Below, piece by piece: positions 46,601 through 54,140 of a stretch of DNA of 64,000 nt. Position 1 is the stretch's first letter, and every line of letters starts with the position of its first letter. The notes below the pieces were generated by a model that ran no database searches, had not been told where the DNA came from, and saw only the letters and a program-made list of their open reading frames with translations. Position numbers and translations under genes: made by a program. The stretch is from Bacillota bacterium (lineage in GTDB: Bacteria > Bacillota > Bacilli > Paenibacillales > NBRC-103111): NCBI GenBank assembly GCA_023386955.1, contig JAEWIS010000018.1:1-64000 (forward strand). The letters run 5' to 3'.

Positions 46601-48731
46601 AAGTTTCCCCCTCCGCCACAACCCCCAAAGCCGGCGCACCCAGCACCAGTGCCGGTGTGCCGGGAGGCAGCTGGTTAATCACAGGGGGTGAGGCAACCTC
46701 CGGGTCAATGAAGCCTTTCCACTTGCCGTCTGCAATCGTGCTATAGTAGGCGATCTCTGCCTTCTTCGCCAGATCAGCCTCCTGTGACAGCTTGAGCATG
46801 CTGTCCGCAGAGGCCATCCTGCCCTGATCGAAGGCCAGATTGCTTCTGTCCGCATAATAATAGGCTTTGTTGACGTAATAGGCCCAGTTGATTTTGGCTT
46901 GAATCAACTCATAGAAGGGCAGCTTCTGTTTTTCGGGCAGCGCCTGGGAAATAGCCGCCGTCCGGTTGAACAGATCTTGGTAAACCGCCATTCGTTTGGA
47001 GGCTTCATCCCCGTAGTGGGTCTGGTTGAACAGGCCATCCTTCATATGCTCCGGCTTGCGGACGATGGTGTGCTGGTAGAAGGTGTTGAGAATGTCGGCC
47101 GCTTCATCGCTGTATGCGCCGCCCACATGCTGGGCAGTCCAGTCCTTCAGGAATTGGTCCGCCTTGTTTTTGTATTGCTCTACATCCCAGCCGTAACGGA
47201 TAAAAAAGGTCATCTCCGCTTCCTGCGGCTTGATATCGCCCACATTCAGAATCCAGGATTTGCGGATGTTATGCTCCCAGGATTTGCTGAGCTCCTCTCC
47301 CATCACAGCAAGCGGAAGGGAGCTGAGCCACATATAGCTTTGATCCACCGGGGCCCAGTAGGACACGTGATAATACAAGCCGTGCCCGCCCTCCCGCGCA
47401 CGTTCCGCAGCGTCGGGCATCCTCCGCATCATCCCGTGGTTATCGTCGCACCAGATGACGGTCACATTTTCGGGCAGATCAAATGTGGGGTTATTATAGA
47501 TGGGCAGAACTTCCTTATACGGGATCAGGGCCTGGAAGGAAGCCGCGTATTTGTCCGGGCCGAGAATTTCCTTCAGCAGCTGCTGCTGGTCCCGGATAAT
47601 TTCGTTCATGAGGCCGGCTTTCCGGTCCTCCAGATTGCTGCCCAGATGCGCATAGGCATCGGACATCAGATTCTGGGCATCGAATGGTTCATCATGCAGC
47701 CCGCGCATCCCCAATGTCCATTGGGCGTCGGTATTCTTATGCCGCTCGATATTATCGCGCCAGTATTGGAGCAGGGCATCCTTGCTTACGGTGTAGTCAT
47801 ACTTGATATCGTTGGCATTCAGGCCACGCTGCGCAGCATAATCGCTTTTCCACTTATCCCACTCGTGGACATTGGTCCGCAGCAGCATATCGGGATGGCT
47901 GGAGCCCAGCACAATGCCGTATTCCTGTACAAGCTCAATGTTGCCCGGCACATTATTAATGGAGTTGACGTGCATGGCGGCCCAGATGTAATTGCCCTTC
48001 AGCCGGAGAATCAGCTCGAAGATTTTGGCGTAGGTTTTGGGCCCCATGGTATTGGGGTCTTGGAACACCTCGGTTGCCCAGCGGCTGAGCTTTTCCTCGT
48101 CATTAAGGAACACCCCGCGGTACTGCACATCGGGCATATCCGTAATGGACGTTCCGGCTTTAAGATAAACGGAGGCTTTGGCTGCAATAGCTGCATCGGC
48201 GAAAAAATACCAAGGGCTTACGCCCATCTGCTCGGACAGCTCGTATACCCCAAAAACAGCCCCCCGGGGATCGGAGCCGGCGATTACCAGAGTATGCGGA
48301 TCTATTACCTTGATGAGATAAGCCTCCCACTTGCCTTTGATGGCGGACACTTCAGCGGGCGTAATTTTGCCTGCGTCCACCAACGCCTTGACCTGGGCGC
48401 TTGCGTCCAGCGTACCCACGATGACCACCGGACCGGCAGGAAGAGTGGCTGCACTGCTGACAGGAGCATCCAACCCGGTGACCCGTTTGATATCCTCCTT
48501 CAGGTCATTGACCACCCGCCTCACCGGAGCATTATCCTGGGCATCAACCCAGAGGGCTGCCGCAGCTCCGTTAGCCGCCAACGGGAAGTCTCCTGCGCCA
48601 CCCGTTTCTGCCATGTATCCGCTCTTCCCGCTCACCGGGGAAGGTCCGGCTGCTGCAAAAGCGGGTAACATGCCTGCACCCAGGACGGCGATCATCACCA
48701 TAGCGAGGATACGTTTTATCTTTCCAGTCAC
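40665..48731 (-). CDS. giant modular GH115-like glucuronidase with SGNH esterase, BIG2 and SLH domains
   Basis: 2688 residues, secreted (signal peptide about 1-27) and probably wall-bound. GH115 module about 40-810 (GVSPWYFFADAAI, YRGVFLNDEEKLSRW, RLKGNYIWAAMHV, VIWCDDNHGMMRRMP), the family of xylan alpha-glucuronidases. Two sugar-binding-like modules follow (about 812-990 and 1024-1204; GYVSMEAEHYSR, GKVSLEAEYAM). An SGNH esterase lies at about 1510-1715, with GDSITFG (about 1517), GTND (about 1596) and DYVHGN (about 1690), flanked by two copies of a helical-plus-LamG-like block. Then an Ig-like segment (about 2070-2160), two BIG2 repeats (about 2162-2340) and three SLH domains (about 2524-2688). 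GTG start with AGGTGA upstream. Likely debranches glucuronoxylan at the cell surface. Confidence 0.88.
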   Translation of the reverse strand: MTGKIKRILAMVMIAVLGAGMLPAFAAAGPSPVSGKSGYMAETGGAGDFPLAANGAAAALWVDAQDNAPVRRVVNDLKEDIKRVTGLDAPVSSAATLPAGPVVIVGTLDASAQVKALVDAGKITPAEVSAIKGKWEAYLIKVIDPHTLVIAGSDPRGAVFGVYELSEQMGVSPWYFFADAAIAAKASVYLKAGTSITDMPDVQYRGVFLNDEEKLSRWATEVFQDPNTMGPKTYAKIFELILRLKGNYIWAAMHVNSINNVPGNIELVQEYGIVLGSSHPDMLLRTNVHEWDKWKSDYAAQRGLNANDIKYDYTVSKDALLQYWRDNIERHKNTDAQWTLGMRGLHDEPFDAQNLMSDAYAHLGSNLEDRKAGLMNEIIRDQQQLLKEILGPDKYAASFQALIPYKEVLPIYNNPTFDLPENVTVIWCDDNHGMMRRMPDAAERAREGGHGLYYHVSYWAPVDQSYMWLSSLPLAVMGEELSKSWEHNIRKSWILNVGDIKPQEAEMTFFIRYGWDVEQYKNKADQFLKDWTAQHVGGAYSDEAADILNTFYQHTIVRKPEHMKDGLFNQTHYGDEASKRMAVYQDLFNRTAAISQALPEKQKLPFYELIQAKINWAYYVNKAYYYADRSNLAFDQGRMASADSMLKLSQEADLAKKAEIAYYSTIADGKWKGFIDPEVASPPVINQLPPGTPALVLGAPALGVVAEGETLPREQSRLIFSPYHQVGKFIDLFNKGAGSVHWTATADQPWVQLSAADGTVIDETRLFVTVPNMEAHKGATATVTITDTRTNFKKTIQVTVDNPAAPLSAISGYAEADGYVSMEAEHYSRLYTKGDKTWQIIRDAGRAFGGDVVRAYSPDLDALEENAVTASAPSMEYDINLSSSGQFPLEIYRIPTLNAKGKVRFAVSVDNTAPIIVESAAADEGQGTIWVSNLFHMIEKHVVTLPALSAGKHTVKLWMVDSFIMIDKLVLYTGPEGVIPSELGPDESYHSEFNRDFHPGTALLPRIPVPAEPKNIPAEWGGGAFVEADGKVSLEAEYAMEHTLESESEITADMKAYTVSKRDKAAQVPGKIPNGWRLTQSDTGMAMRLPDLGAQWSENAEFPVYSPELTYKINFNSTGTYNVWLRWRYVDNASDSIRGGLDGSLGNFSTDVFFSNSLDEKWHWKNVGKVNVTTAEEHAFSLWMREDGLYVDRIYLTKSGETPTDALWNPSLRTESTVGQQLLAVVNGKRAAMSGISYPLGDALGQYRQAAYNALVDALHAAETLAHSGTATEQQANEALNAIAAAEAALPNALVLTRQGKTYQAYRDFSGDETGKFPYGFNIEGMTNGAAASVQEEDGNSFLRLTTTSTAGKADLFLPYTGEVKAAANERIVIEYRARFNGSFQYANGAMVRNDSGTNNFSMVTAFENANGAHQIKVHKGTSNADKVSVKSFNYNQWHTFKLVGDWAKKTYTVYMDNDPVPVATDFSFRHTGGTKLTGQRFGIDNMAKGSIDFDDFKVSIIDPTKPDIPKIKVAAVGDSITFGSDSAGPIQPEDKYPAQLQALLGANYQVENFGVSGATMLENGTDTGGAQKGYVHQQKFAESQAFQPDVVVIMLGTNDSKELNWETYKAEYVDHGLKLIQSYRDLDSHPAVYLATSPTVVAGSNRYGIQADVLHNEIVPLQKQIALIADAGFIDVHQATQNATLAQFPDYVHGNAAGYTWIAEAVYAGIKGSPAPEASPVVQMSPVAVKSLSGQTPKLPLFAPVVYADGSTGLAEVVWMLDGLVFNTPGIVQVPGKLKGLEVNATAAVEVTAGWGLDELVKETRSRTVELSIPLGEGPGTYSQAAYHALLAALDHAEELAANGNLTEEQFREARDALSGAEAALSGSLNLTQDGLTYHAYRDFEADTTGKQPFGIEATKVQNGGVAQVVEEDGNSFLRLTTGTGKGFANMFLPYIGQVTAAGEERVVIEYSARFKAGLQYANAFLPKNQNGAYAMTVAFENAGNDPWVKVADASARKNVQPFRYDTWHHFKIIADMTAQAYSVYMDDAAIAENFAFRTPGSTTLAGHVFGIDNFSNGQVDFDNIKVMVTGGPKKAEQAAPEGLVKTDETAAGANDGRIQGINAAMEWSSDQGHTWSGVEGTAISGLAPGVYWVRYQETQTHQASPHVETSILPFVPSGRVSGVSLGNTDIRLYTNYGNPAVQLHAQVKPADAVNKEVTWSTSDSVVASVYGGFVTAHSAGTAYITVTTVDGGYSDTATVTVSVYGGPQNPGNPPVSVEGVSLNHTSAQLYTNYGSPTLQLIANVTPAHAADKTFLWTSSNPAAATVDSNGLVHVRGLGTARITVTTADGGYTAFCDVTVGEYASGGIDPGSTEEESPGSTGPGPVLPAAVKNKDGSTTATATDPATGAVTETTHWPNGDRRVFTKERNGTVTELITRQNGSKQETVTKPDGSSRSVVSDTRGVQVETATTSVGEITASVRLPQGVTQARITIPVPKTSVSTVAVRVRENGTRSVLGTTLPVGNGISFIAKGDMTVQIMDNPVAFTDVPGGHWAAEAVAFTASRGLFSGTDKGMFSPEVSLSRAMLFTVLARLEGVETEGGEYWYSKAQDWAAASGISDGSAPEAAITREQLITLLHRYAGQPTAAGAGKSFVDSGDISPWATEAMDWAVHAGILNGIQENRLEPNGVATRAEVSAMLMRFVVWNGN

Positions 48732-48754
48732 TTCAGCTCACCTCTTTTTTATTT

Positions 48755-48768
48755 TGTTTGCGCTTTCA
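48755..48768 (-). promoter_or_regulatory. candidate CcpA cre site in the GH115 leader
   Basis: Minus strand TGAAAGCGCAAACA, preceded by A, fits the published B. subtilis cre consensus WTGNAANCGNWNNCW at every position. It lies 24-37 nt before the GTG start. A weak -10 TAGAAT (48784-48789) would place it just downstream of the start of transcription, a repressing position. Confidence 0.65.
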
Positions 48769-48899
48769 TTTTGTCCCGTCCCTATTCTACCCTCCGCATA
48801 ACCCGATAAAAATGGAAGATCTTAAAATGTTTTTGTACCCGTTTTAGAAAGATTGCGGCCAGCACCATTCATTTGAAACAAACGCATTCCACCTAAAAA

Positions 48900-48938
48900 C
48901 AAAAAAAGCGGCACAGAGCTTCCGCTCCATACCGCTGT
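48900..48938 (-). terminator. terminator of prsA
   Basis: Minus strand: AGCGG / CCGCT outer and GGAGC / GCTCT inner pairing with GGAA loop, followed by seven T, 12 nt after the prsA stop. Confidence 0.88.
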
Positions 48939-48949
48939 TGGTTGATGGT

Positions 48950-50011
48950 TTATTTCGCCGCCGGACTTGCCGCAGGACTGGTGCTGGCCGCAGGAGAGGC
49001 TGCTGCGCCTGCCGATGCCGCAGGGGAGGCTGCCGCACTTGCACTGGCTGCCGGAAGAGTGATTTTGAATTCCAGCTTGGGCAAATCATTGGTGATGAAA
49101 TCGCCGATCATCTTGTCGGCAATTTCCGTCCGGATGTCTTCCTTCACTGCGTCCACGGATTGCACCTCACGCTTGTCCACACGGAGAATATGGTAACCGA
49201 AGGAGCTCTCGAAAGGCTGGCCTACCTGGCCTACCGGCTGGGTGATGGCTGCTTCCTTGAAGGCAGGATCCCATACGGAAGGATTTTGGTTTTCGTATTT
49301 GCCTTCCTTATCCTTGGATCCCGGGTCATCGGAATATTCCTTGGCCAGCGCTGCGAAGTCGCCTCCGCTTGCCAGCTTGGCTTTGACCTCATTGATCCGG
49401 GTCAAGGCTTCCTCCTTGGTGCGCAGCTCCTTGGTGCCGGTGGCGTCGTTGGGGTCCTTCAGCGCAACCAGAATATGGGCCACCGATGCCAGGTCATACA
49501 CATGGGGATCTTCCTTCAGCTTGGCATCGTAATTAGACTTGATTTGATCGTCCGTCACCTTGCCGCTGGTATCCTTCAGCACAGTAGTGCTTAGTGTCAC
49601 GTATTTCTCAAGGTCCTTCTTGGTAACCTTCAAAGTTTCCAGCTGCTTGTCGAAGGCGCCCTTCTCTTGGGAGTTGTAATACTCCTCCATTTGCTTGATC
49701 TGGTCCTTGGCTTCCTTCTCCGCTTCCTTCTTGGTGTCGTCGGAGGCCTTGCCGGCCATGATCTTCAGGGTAGCCAGTTGCTTCAGCAGGTACTCCTGCA
49801 TTTCCGGACTGCCGGCCATATCCCCGTACTGGGAGAAGAAAATACTGTGGAACTGGGTCAGCTCCGTTTGCGTAATTTCCCCGCCTGTATAGGTAGCGAC
49901 AACGGTTTTGTCGCCTTCCTTCTTGCCACAGCCGCTGACAATCAAAGCTGCACCCAACATGACAGCCAAAGCCGCTTTGGGCAAGCGGGCGTTCTTAAGA
50001 ATTTGAAACAT
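48950..50011 (-). CDS. prsA: foldase lipoprotein PrsA
   Basis: Extracytoplasmic lipoprotein peptidyl-prolyl isomerase that folds exported proteins. Signal with lipobox IVSGC, so lipidation at Cys about 28. Helical N-domain (about 45-185), one parvulin domain (about 195-295; SVAHILVALKDPND, FAALAKEYSDDPGSK, GQPFESSFGYHILRVDKRE), then a C-terminal low-complexity Ala/Ser/Pro tail (about 318-353, PAAS units), perhaps crossing the wall. The ATG overlaps the mfd end by 17 nt. Placing it directly before the surface-protein genes suggests it helps their export. It is the second parvulin in the window. Confidence 0.93.
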   Translation of the reverse strand: MFQILKNARLPKAALAVMLGAALIVSGCGKKEGDKTVVATYTGGEITQTELTQFHSIFFSQYGDMAGSPEMQEYLLKQLATLKIMAGKASDDTKKEAEKEAKDQIKQMEEYYNSQEKGAFDKQLETLKVTKKDLEKYVTLSTTVLKDTSGKVTDDQIKSNYDAKLKEDPHVYDLASVAHILVALKDPNDATGTKELRTKEEALTRINEVKAKLASGGDFAALAKEYSDDPGSKDKEGKYENQNPSVWDPAFKEAAITQPVGQVGQPFESSFGYHILRVDKREVQSVDAVKEDIRTEIADKMIGDFITNDLPKLEFKITLPAASASAAASPAASAGAAASPAASTSPAASPAAK

Positions 50012-53000
50012 TCTCCAGTTCCCCTTTCGGTTTTAGAGCTTCCTTATATTGTACCAGAAACCGTTCCAACATACCGATGGACTGCTCCGGCGTCAAACCT
50101 TTGCCCTTCATAATCATCATGTTCGGGGAACCGGGCACAGGCCGGATCCGGTTCTCGAAGGCCTGCTGGCTGACCGCAAGCTTCTTCTGATCCACCTGCT
50201 CGGCCATATTGCCCGAGAAGAGAATTTCCACATCGTCTCCGCGCTGCCGGATGGTTTCGATCCGGTACTCGGAGCCGTAAATCCGCAGACGGGCCACGGT
50301 AAGCAGATGTTTGACAGCGTCAGGGATATCCCCGAACCGGTCAACCAGCTCCTCCTCAATATCCGCCACCTCGTCCAGGCTGACGGCTGTAGCCACTTTC
50401 TTATAGATTTCTATTTTTTGCATACTGTCATAAATATAATCCGACGGTAAATAGGCGTCAAGCTGCATCTCGATTTGTGTCGAGAAGACACGTTTCTCCT
50501 CCGGCTCCTCCCCCAGCTCCACCTTGCGCTTCTTGATTTCCTCAGTGAGCATCTGGGAATACAGGTCAAAGCCTACGGAAGCGATAAAGCCGTGCTGCTC
50601 CGCCCCCAGAAGATTGCCTGCGCCGCGGATGGACAAGTCCCGCATGGCGATTTTGAAGCCGGACCCCAGCTCCGTAAACTCCTTGATCGCCTGCAGACGC
50701 TTTTCGGCCACCTCCGTAAGCATTTTATCCCGCTGGTAGGTAAAATACGCATACGCGATCCGGTTGGAGCGCCCTACCCGGCCCCGCAGCTGGTAGAGCT
50801 GGGACAGCCCCATTTTGTCGGCGTCATGGACGATCAGGGTGTTGACGTTAGGGATGTCCACACCGGTTTCGATAATGCTGGTGCTGACCAGCACATCGAA
50901 CTCCCCATCCAGGAAATCCAGGATGGTTTTCTCCAGCTCCTGCTCGCCCATCTGGCCATGGGCTACCGCCACCCGGGCGTCCGGCACCAGCATGGTAATC
51001 TGGTCGGCGATCTGCTGGATGCCCTGCACCCGGTTGTACAGATAATACACCTGGCCCTCGCGGGCCAATTCCCGTTCGATGGCCTCACGGGTCAGGGAAT
51101 TGCTATGCTCCACCACATAGGTTTGTACGGGGAAGCGGTTTTCCGGCGGCGTCTCAATAACCGACAGATCCCGCACACCCAGCATAGACATATGCAGCGT
51201 CCGCGGGATAGGGGTAGCTGTCAGCGTCAGCACATCCACATTGGATTTCAGCCGCTTCAGCTTCTCCTTGTGCGCCACGCCGAAGCGCTGCTCCTCATCC
51301 ACGATGAGGAGGCCCAAGTCCTTGAAGATCATATCCGCAGACAACAGACGGTGGGTGCCGATGACAATATCAACGGTGCCGTTTTTGATGCCCTTGATCG
51401 TTTCGTTCTGCTCCTTCTTGGAGCGGAAGCGGGAGAGCACCTGGATATGGAAGGGGAAGCCGGAGAACCGCTCACGGAAGGTTTCATAATGCTGCTGTGC
51501 AAGAATGGTGGTAGGCACCAGCACCGCTACCTGCTTGCCGTCGATGGCCGCCTTGAAGGCCGCCCGGATGGCCACTTCGGTTTTGCCGTAGCCCACGTCA
51601 CCGCACAGCAGACGGTCCATGGGGCGGCTGCGCTCCATATCCACCTTGATTTCGTCGATGGCCCGGGCCTGATCCCGAGTTTCCTCGTAGGGGAACATCC
51701 CCTCGAAATCCTTCTGGTACGGCGTATCCTTGCTGAAGCCGTAGCCGGGCCGCGCCTGGCGGTCAGCATACAGCTTGATCAGATCGTCGGCAATATCCTG
51801 AACGGCGGAGCGGGCCTTGGTTTTGACCTTATTCCAATCCGTGCCGCCCAGCTTGTAGATCTTCGGCTCCTTGCCTTCATCTGCGCCGATGTACTTCTGG
51901 ATCAGGTCGATCTGCTCGATGGGAACGGAGAGTTTGTCGCCCCCCGCATATAAAATGTGAATATAGTCCTTATGGATTCCGTTAATTTCAAGCGTGCCGA
52001 TGCCTACATATTTCCCGATCCCGTGATTGACGTGGACAACATAATCGCCCACCTTCAGCTCCTGGTAGCTCTTGATCCGTTCGGCATTCTCCAGCTTTTT
52101 GTCGATCTTCCGGACCTTCCGCTGCTTCTGAGTGAACAGCTCGCCTTCGGTAATCACCACCAGCCTCACCGCCGGCAGCTCAAAGCCTGCCTGGAGGTTG
52201 CCGTCCAGCAGCTGGGGCTCCTCGATATGGTAGTCCTGGAGGACGCGGCGCACCCGGTCCAGACGCTCCTGGCCCTGCGCCAGGAGAATAACCTTGGACC
52301 CCGTCTTTTTCCAGCGCTCCATCTCGGACTTGAGCACATTCATCTGGCCGTGGAAGCTCTGCATGGAACGGCACACCATGTTGACGATGTTCTGCGGCTG
52401 GGTGCCATGGACCTGGCGCAGGAACAAGCTCAGATACACAGTGGGAAATGGCTTGCGGAACAGCAGCGAATCATAGGTTTTGGACATAACAAAGGCAGGC
52501 AGGCACTTGCCCTCCTGCAGCATGCTGGTCATCCACTCAGCTTCATCCCGCTCCAGCTGCTTGGCGGTTTCCACGATGCGGCCAGGCTCATCAACGACGA
52601 GGATGGTATCCTTGGGCAGCTGATCCAAGAGGGTCTCCCGTTCCGGATAGAGAAGGGAGATATACTTGGCGATTCCCGGGAAAAATTGCTCCTGCCGGAG
52701 CAGCTCAATCTCATGCATCAGCTCTTCCTGCAGCTTCTGCTTGGCGCTCCGGTCATTCATCTTGCCGAGCTGGGCTTGAAGGAGCTCGTAGGCATGCTGG
52801 GATGCACTCTGCAACCGCTTACCGTCGGCCAAAATCTCGCGGCACGGCACAATCTCCACCTGCTCCAGCTTCTCGAGAGACCGCTGCTCGGTGGCATCGA
52901 AGGTGCGGATGGAATCCACCTCGTCATCGAAGAACTCCACCCGGATTGGGTTGGGGGCGGTCATGGGGAAGAAATCCAGAATCCCGCCCCGGACGCTCAT

Positions 53001-53522
53001 TTCCCCTTTATTCTCCACCTTGTCATTGCGCTCGTAGCCCATTGCAGAGAGGCGCTTGAGGAGCCCTTCCAGCTGTACCCTGTCACCGAGCCGTATGGTT
53101 ATCCGAGCCTCCGCAAACACCGCCTGCGGCGGCAGCAGCTTGCGCAGCCCTGCGTAAGGCACCACCAATACGCCGCGGAAGCCTGAGGCCAGGCGCATCA
53201 AGGCGTCAATACGGCGGGCCAGCATCTCCGGGCTCTGCGCGGCCATCTCGGCCACAAGCAGCTCCTGGACGGGGAACAGCGCCACCTGGTCGGAGGAGAG
53301 GCATTCCGCCAGGTCCTCGGTAATCTTCTGGGCAGCATACATGTTATGGGTTAAAACCACAATTGGCCGCTTCATCTCCTCCGAGAGAGCGGCAATGGCC
53401 ATTTGGCGAGCGGAGCCGGACAGGCCGGATATAATCTGCTCATGCAGTCCATTCTCCAACCCGGCCAGGATCGACCGGAAATCCGTATCTTGTGAAAAAG
53501 CACTCATCAAAGCCTGTAACAC
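49995..53522 (-). CDS. mfd: transcription-repair coupling factor Mfd
   Basis: Removes RNA polymerase stalled at DNA damage and recruits UvrA. 1175 residues: UvrB-homology N-terminal part (about 10-350), RNA-polymerase-interaction domain (about 490-550, YVVHVNHGIGKYVGIGTLE), and a superfamily II translocase with Walker A GDVGYGKTEVAIRAAF (about 640), DEEQRFG (about 741), TATPIPRTLHMSM and QLRGRVGRS, then the C-terminal TRCF domain. GTG start with AAGGAG 8 nt upstream. In B. subtilis it lies between fin and spoVT; here prsA and the surface island follow. Confidence 0.97.
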   Translation of the reverse strand: MLQALMSAFSQDTDFRSILAGLENGLHEQIISGLSGSARQMAIAALSEEMKRPIVVLTHNMYAAQKITEDLAECLSSDQVALFPVQELLVAEMAAQSPEMLARRIDALMRLASGFRGVLVVPYAGLRKLLPPQAVFAEARITIRLGDRVQLEGLLKRLSAMGYERNDKVENKGEMSVRGGILDFFPMTAPNPIRVEFFDDEVDSIRTFDATEQRSLEKLEQVEIVPCREILADGKRLQSASQHAYELLQAQLGKMNDRSAKQKLQEELMHEIELLRQEQFFPGIAKYISLLYPERETLLDQLPKDTILVVDEPGRIVETAKQLERDEAEWMTSMLQEGKCLPAFVMSKTYDSLLFRKPFPTVYLSLFLRQVHGTQPQNIVNMVCRSMQSFHGQMNVLKSEMERWKKTGSKVILLAQGQERLDRVRRVLQDYHIEEPQLLDGNLQAGFELPAVRLVVITEGELFTQKQRKVRKIDKKLENAERIKSYQELKVGDYVVHVNHGIGKYVGIGTLEINGIHKDYIHILYAGGDKLSVPIEQIDLIQKYIGADEGKEPKIYKLGGTDWNKVKTKARSAVQDIADDLIKLYADRQARPGYGFSKDTPYQKDFEGMFPYEETRDQARAIDEIKVDMERSRPMDRLLCGDVGYGKTEVAIRAAFKAAIDGKQVAVLVPTTILAQQHYETFRERFSGFPFHIQVLSRFRSKKEQNETIKGIKNGTVDIVIGTHRLLSADMIFKDLGLLIVDEEQRFGVAHKEKLKRLKSNVDVLTLTATPIPRTLHMSMLGVRDLSVIETPPENRFPVQTYVVEHSNSLTREAIERELAREGQVYYLYNRVQGIQQIADQITMLVPDARVAVAHGQMGEQELEKTILDFLDGEFDVLVSTSIIETGVDIPNVNTLIVHDADKMGLSQLYQLRGRVGRSNRIAYAYFTYQRDKMLTEVAEKRLQAIKEFTELGSGFKIAMRDLSIRGAGNLLGAEQHGFIASVGFDLYSQMLTEEIKKRKVELGEEPEEKRVFSTQIEMQLDAYLPSDYIYDSMQKIEIYKKVATAVSLDEVADIEEELVDRFGDIPDAVKHLLTVARLRIYGSEYRIETIRQRGDDVEILFSGNMAEQVDQKKLAVSQQAFENRIRPVPGSPNMMIMKGKGLTPEQSIGMLERFLVQYKEALKPKGELENVSNS

Positions 53523-53594
53523 CGGACCAACTCCTTATCCCCATGCAAGAGCCGCCCATGCCAATGAGCACGGGCAGCGGATGGATACACAACG

Positions 53595-53622
53595 AACGGC
53601 GTTTAGGTCAACGCCGTTCCTT
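53595..53622 (+). other. strong hairpin between fin and mfd
   Basis: Perfect 10-bp stem GAACGGCGTT / AACGCCGTTC with TAGGTC loop. A CTTTT follows only on the plus strand, where no gene ends, so on the coding (minus) strand it is a leader hairpin about 70 nt before mfd. The rest of 53523-53795 shows nothing else besides the fin terminator. Confidence 0.6.
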
Positions 53623-53748
53623 TTGCCGTTTATTGTCCATGTTCAGGGAAGAAACGGCTGAAAGGCGCCCTTCCGGCGCCGTGCGGCCGCCCGTATGTAA
53701 TCGGGCATCTTCCCTTATACAGCCAGAAGCGCGAGGCTTCTTACCGGT

Positions 53749-53780
53749 AAAAAAAGCCTTGGGCTTCATCCACCAAGGCC
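53749..53780 (-). terminator. terminator of fin
   Basis: Minus strand: GCCTTGG / CCAAGGC stem with a loop of about 10 nt, followed by TTTTTTT, about 16 nt after the fin stop. Confidence 0.85.
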
Positions 53781-53795
53781 TCTTCATCACTTTGC

Positions 53796-54026
53796 TTACT
53801 GCAGCGGATTGGCAACCAGCATCAGCTCGGGATTCGTCTCCAGAGCCTGCTTACAGTAATCGCAGGTTACCTTGACGGTTACGTCTCCGTTCACGCTATA
53901 AGCTATTATATCGCTCCGCTCTTCGAGGGTCAAGGAATGGAAGCCCAACTGCGCCTCCGTAAGATGGCTGCCGTTTAACCGGCCCACCTCCGTGCCGCAA
54001 TGCGGGCACACATACCGAACATCCAT
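53796..54026 (-). CDS. fin: anti-sigma-F factor Fin
   Basis: A 76-residue zinc-ribbon-like protein with two CxxC pairs (CPHC near 7 and CDYC near 55), formerly YabK. In B. subtilis it binds sigma-F and helps the switch to sigma-G. The middle carries GRLNGSHLTEAQLGFHSLT and EERSDIIAYS. AAAGGGG lies about 10 nt before the ATG. Candidate sigma-F promoter upstream, own terminator downstream. Between pth and mfd as in B. subtilis. Confidence 0.92.
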   Translation of the reverse strand: MDVRYVCPHCGTEVGRLNGSHLTEAQLGFHSLTLEERSDIIAYSVNGDVTVKVTCDYCKQALETNPELMLVANPLQ

Positions 54027-54086
54027 AACAGCAGTTCCCCTTTCCAGCCATACCGGTTTTTGTGCCAGGTCTGCACGTTATCCTCC

Positions 54087-54115
54087 AGTATGTCCGGATT
54101 AGAGCCATTTTATGA
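54087..54115 (-). promoter_or_regulatory. candidate sigma-F promoter of fin
   Basis: Minus strand: -10 GGACATACT (54087-54095) fits GGNNANANT fully; 15 nt upstream is TCATA (54111-54115), one mismatch from GYATA. Fin is sigma-F dependent in B. subtilis, which supports the reading. Confidence 0.55.
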
Positions 54116-54140
54116 GAAGGCTCCCAGGGATTAAGGTGAA

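Noticed and set aside
46899..48668. 589-codon plus-strand frame opposite the GH115 module
   Set aside because: Shadow frame; the minus strand encodes an obvious secreted enzyme.
50475..53186. Two long plus-strand frames opposite mfd
   Set aside because: Antisense shadows with no family features.
53595..53622. Terminator upstream of mfd
   Set aside because: The T-run follows only on the plus strand, where no gene ends; kept as a hairpin.
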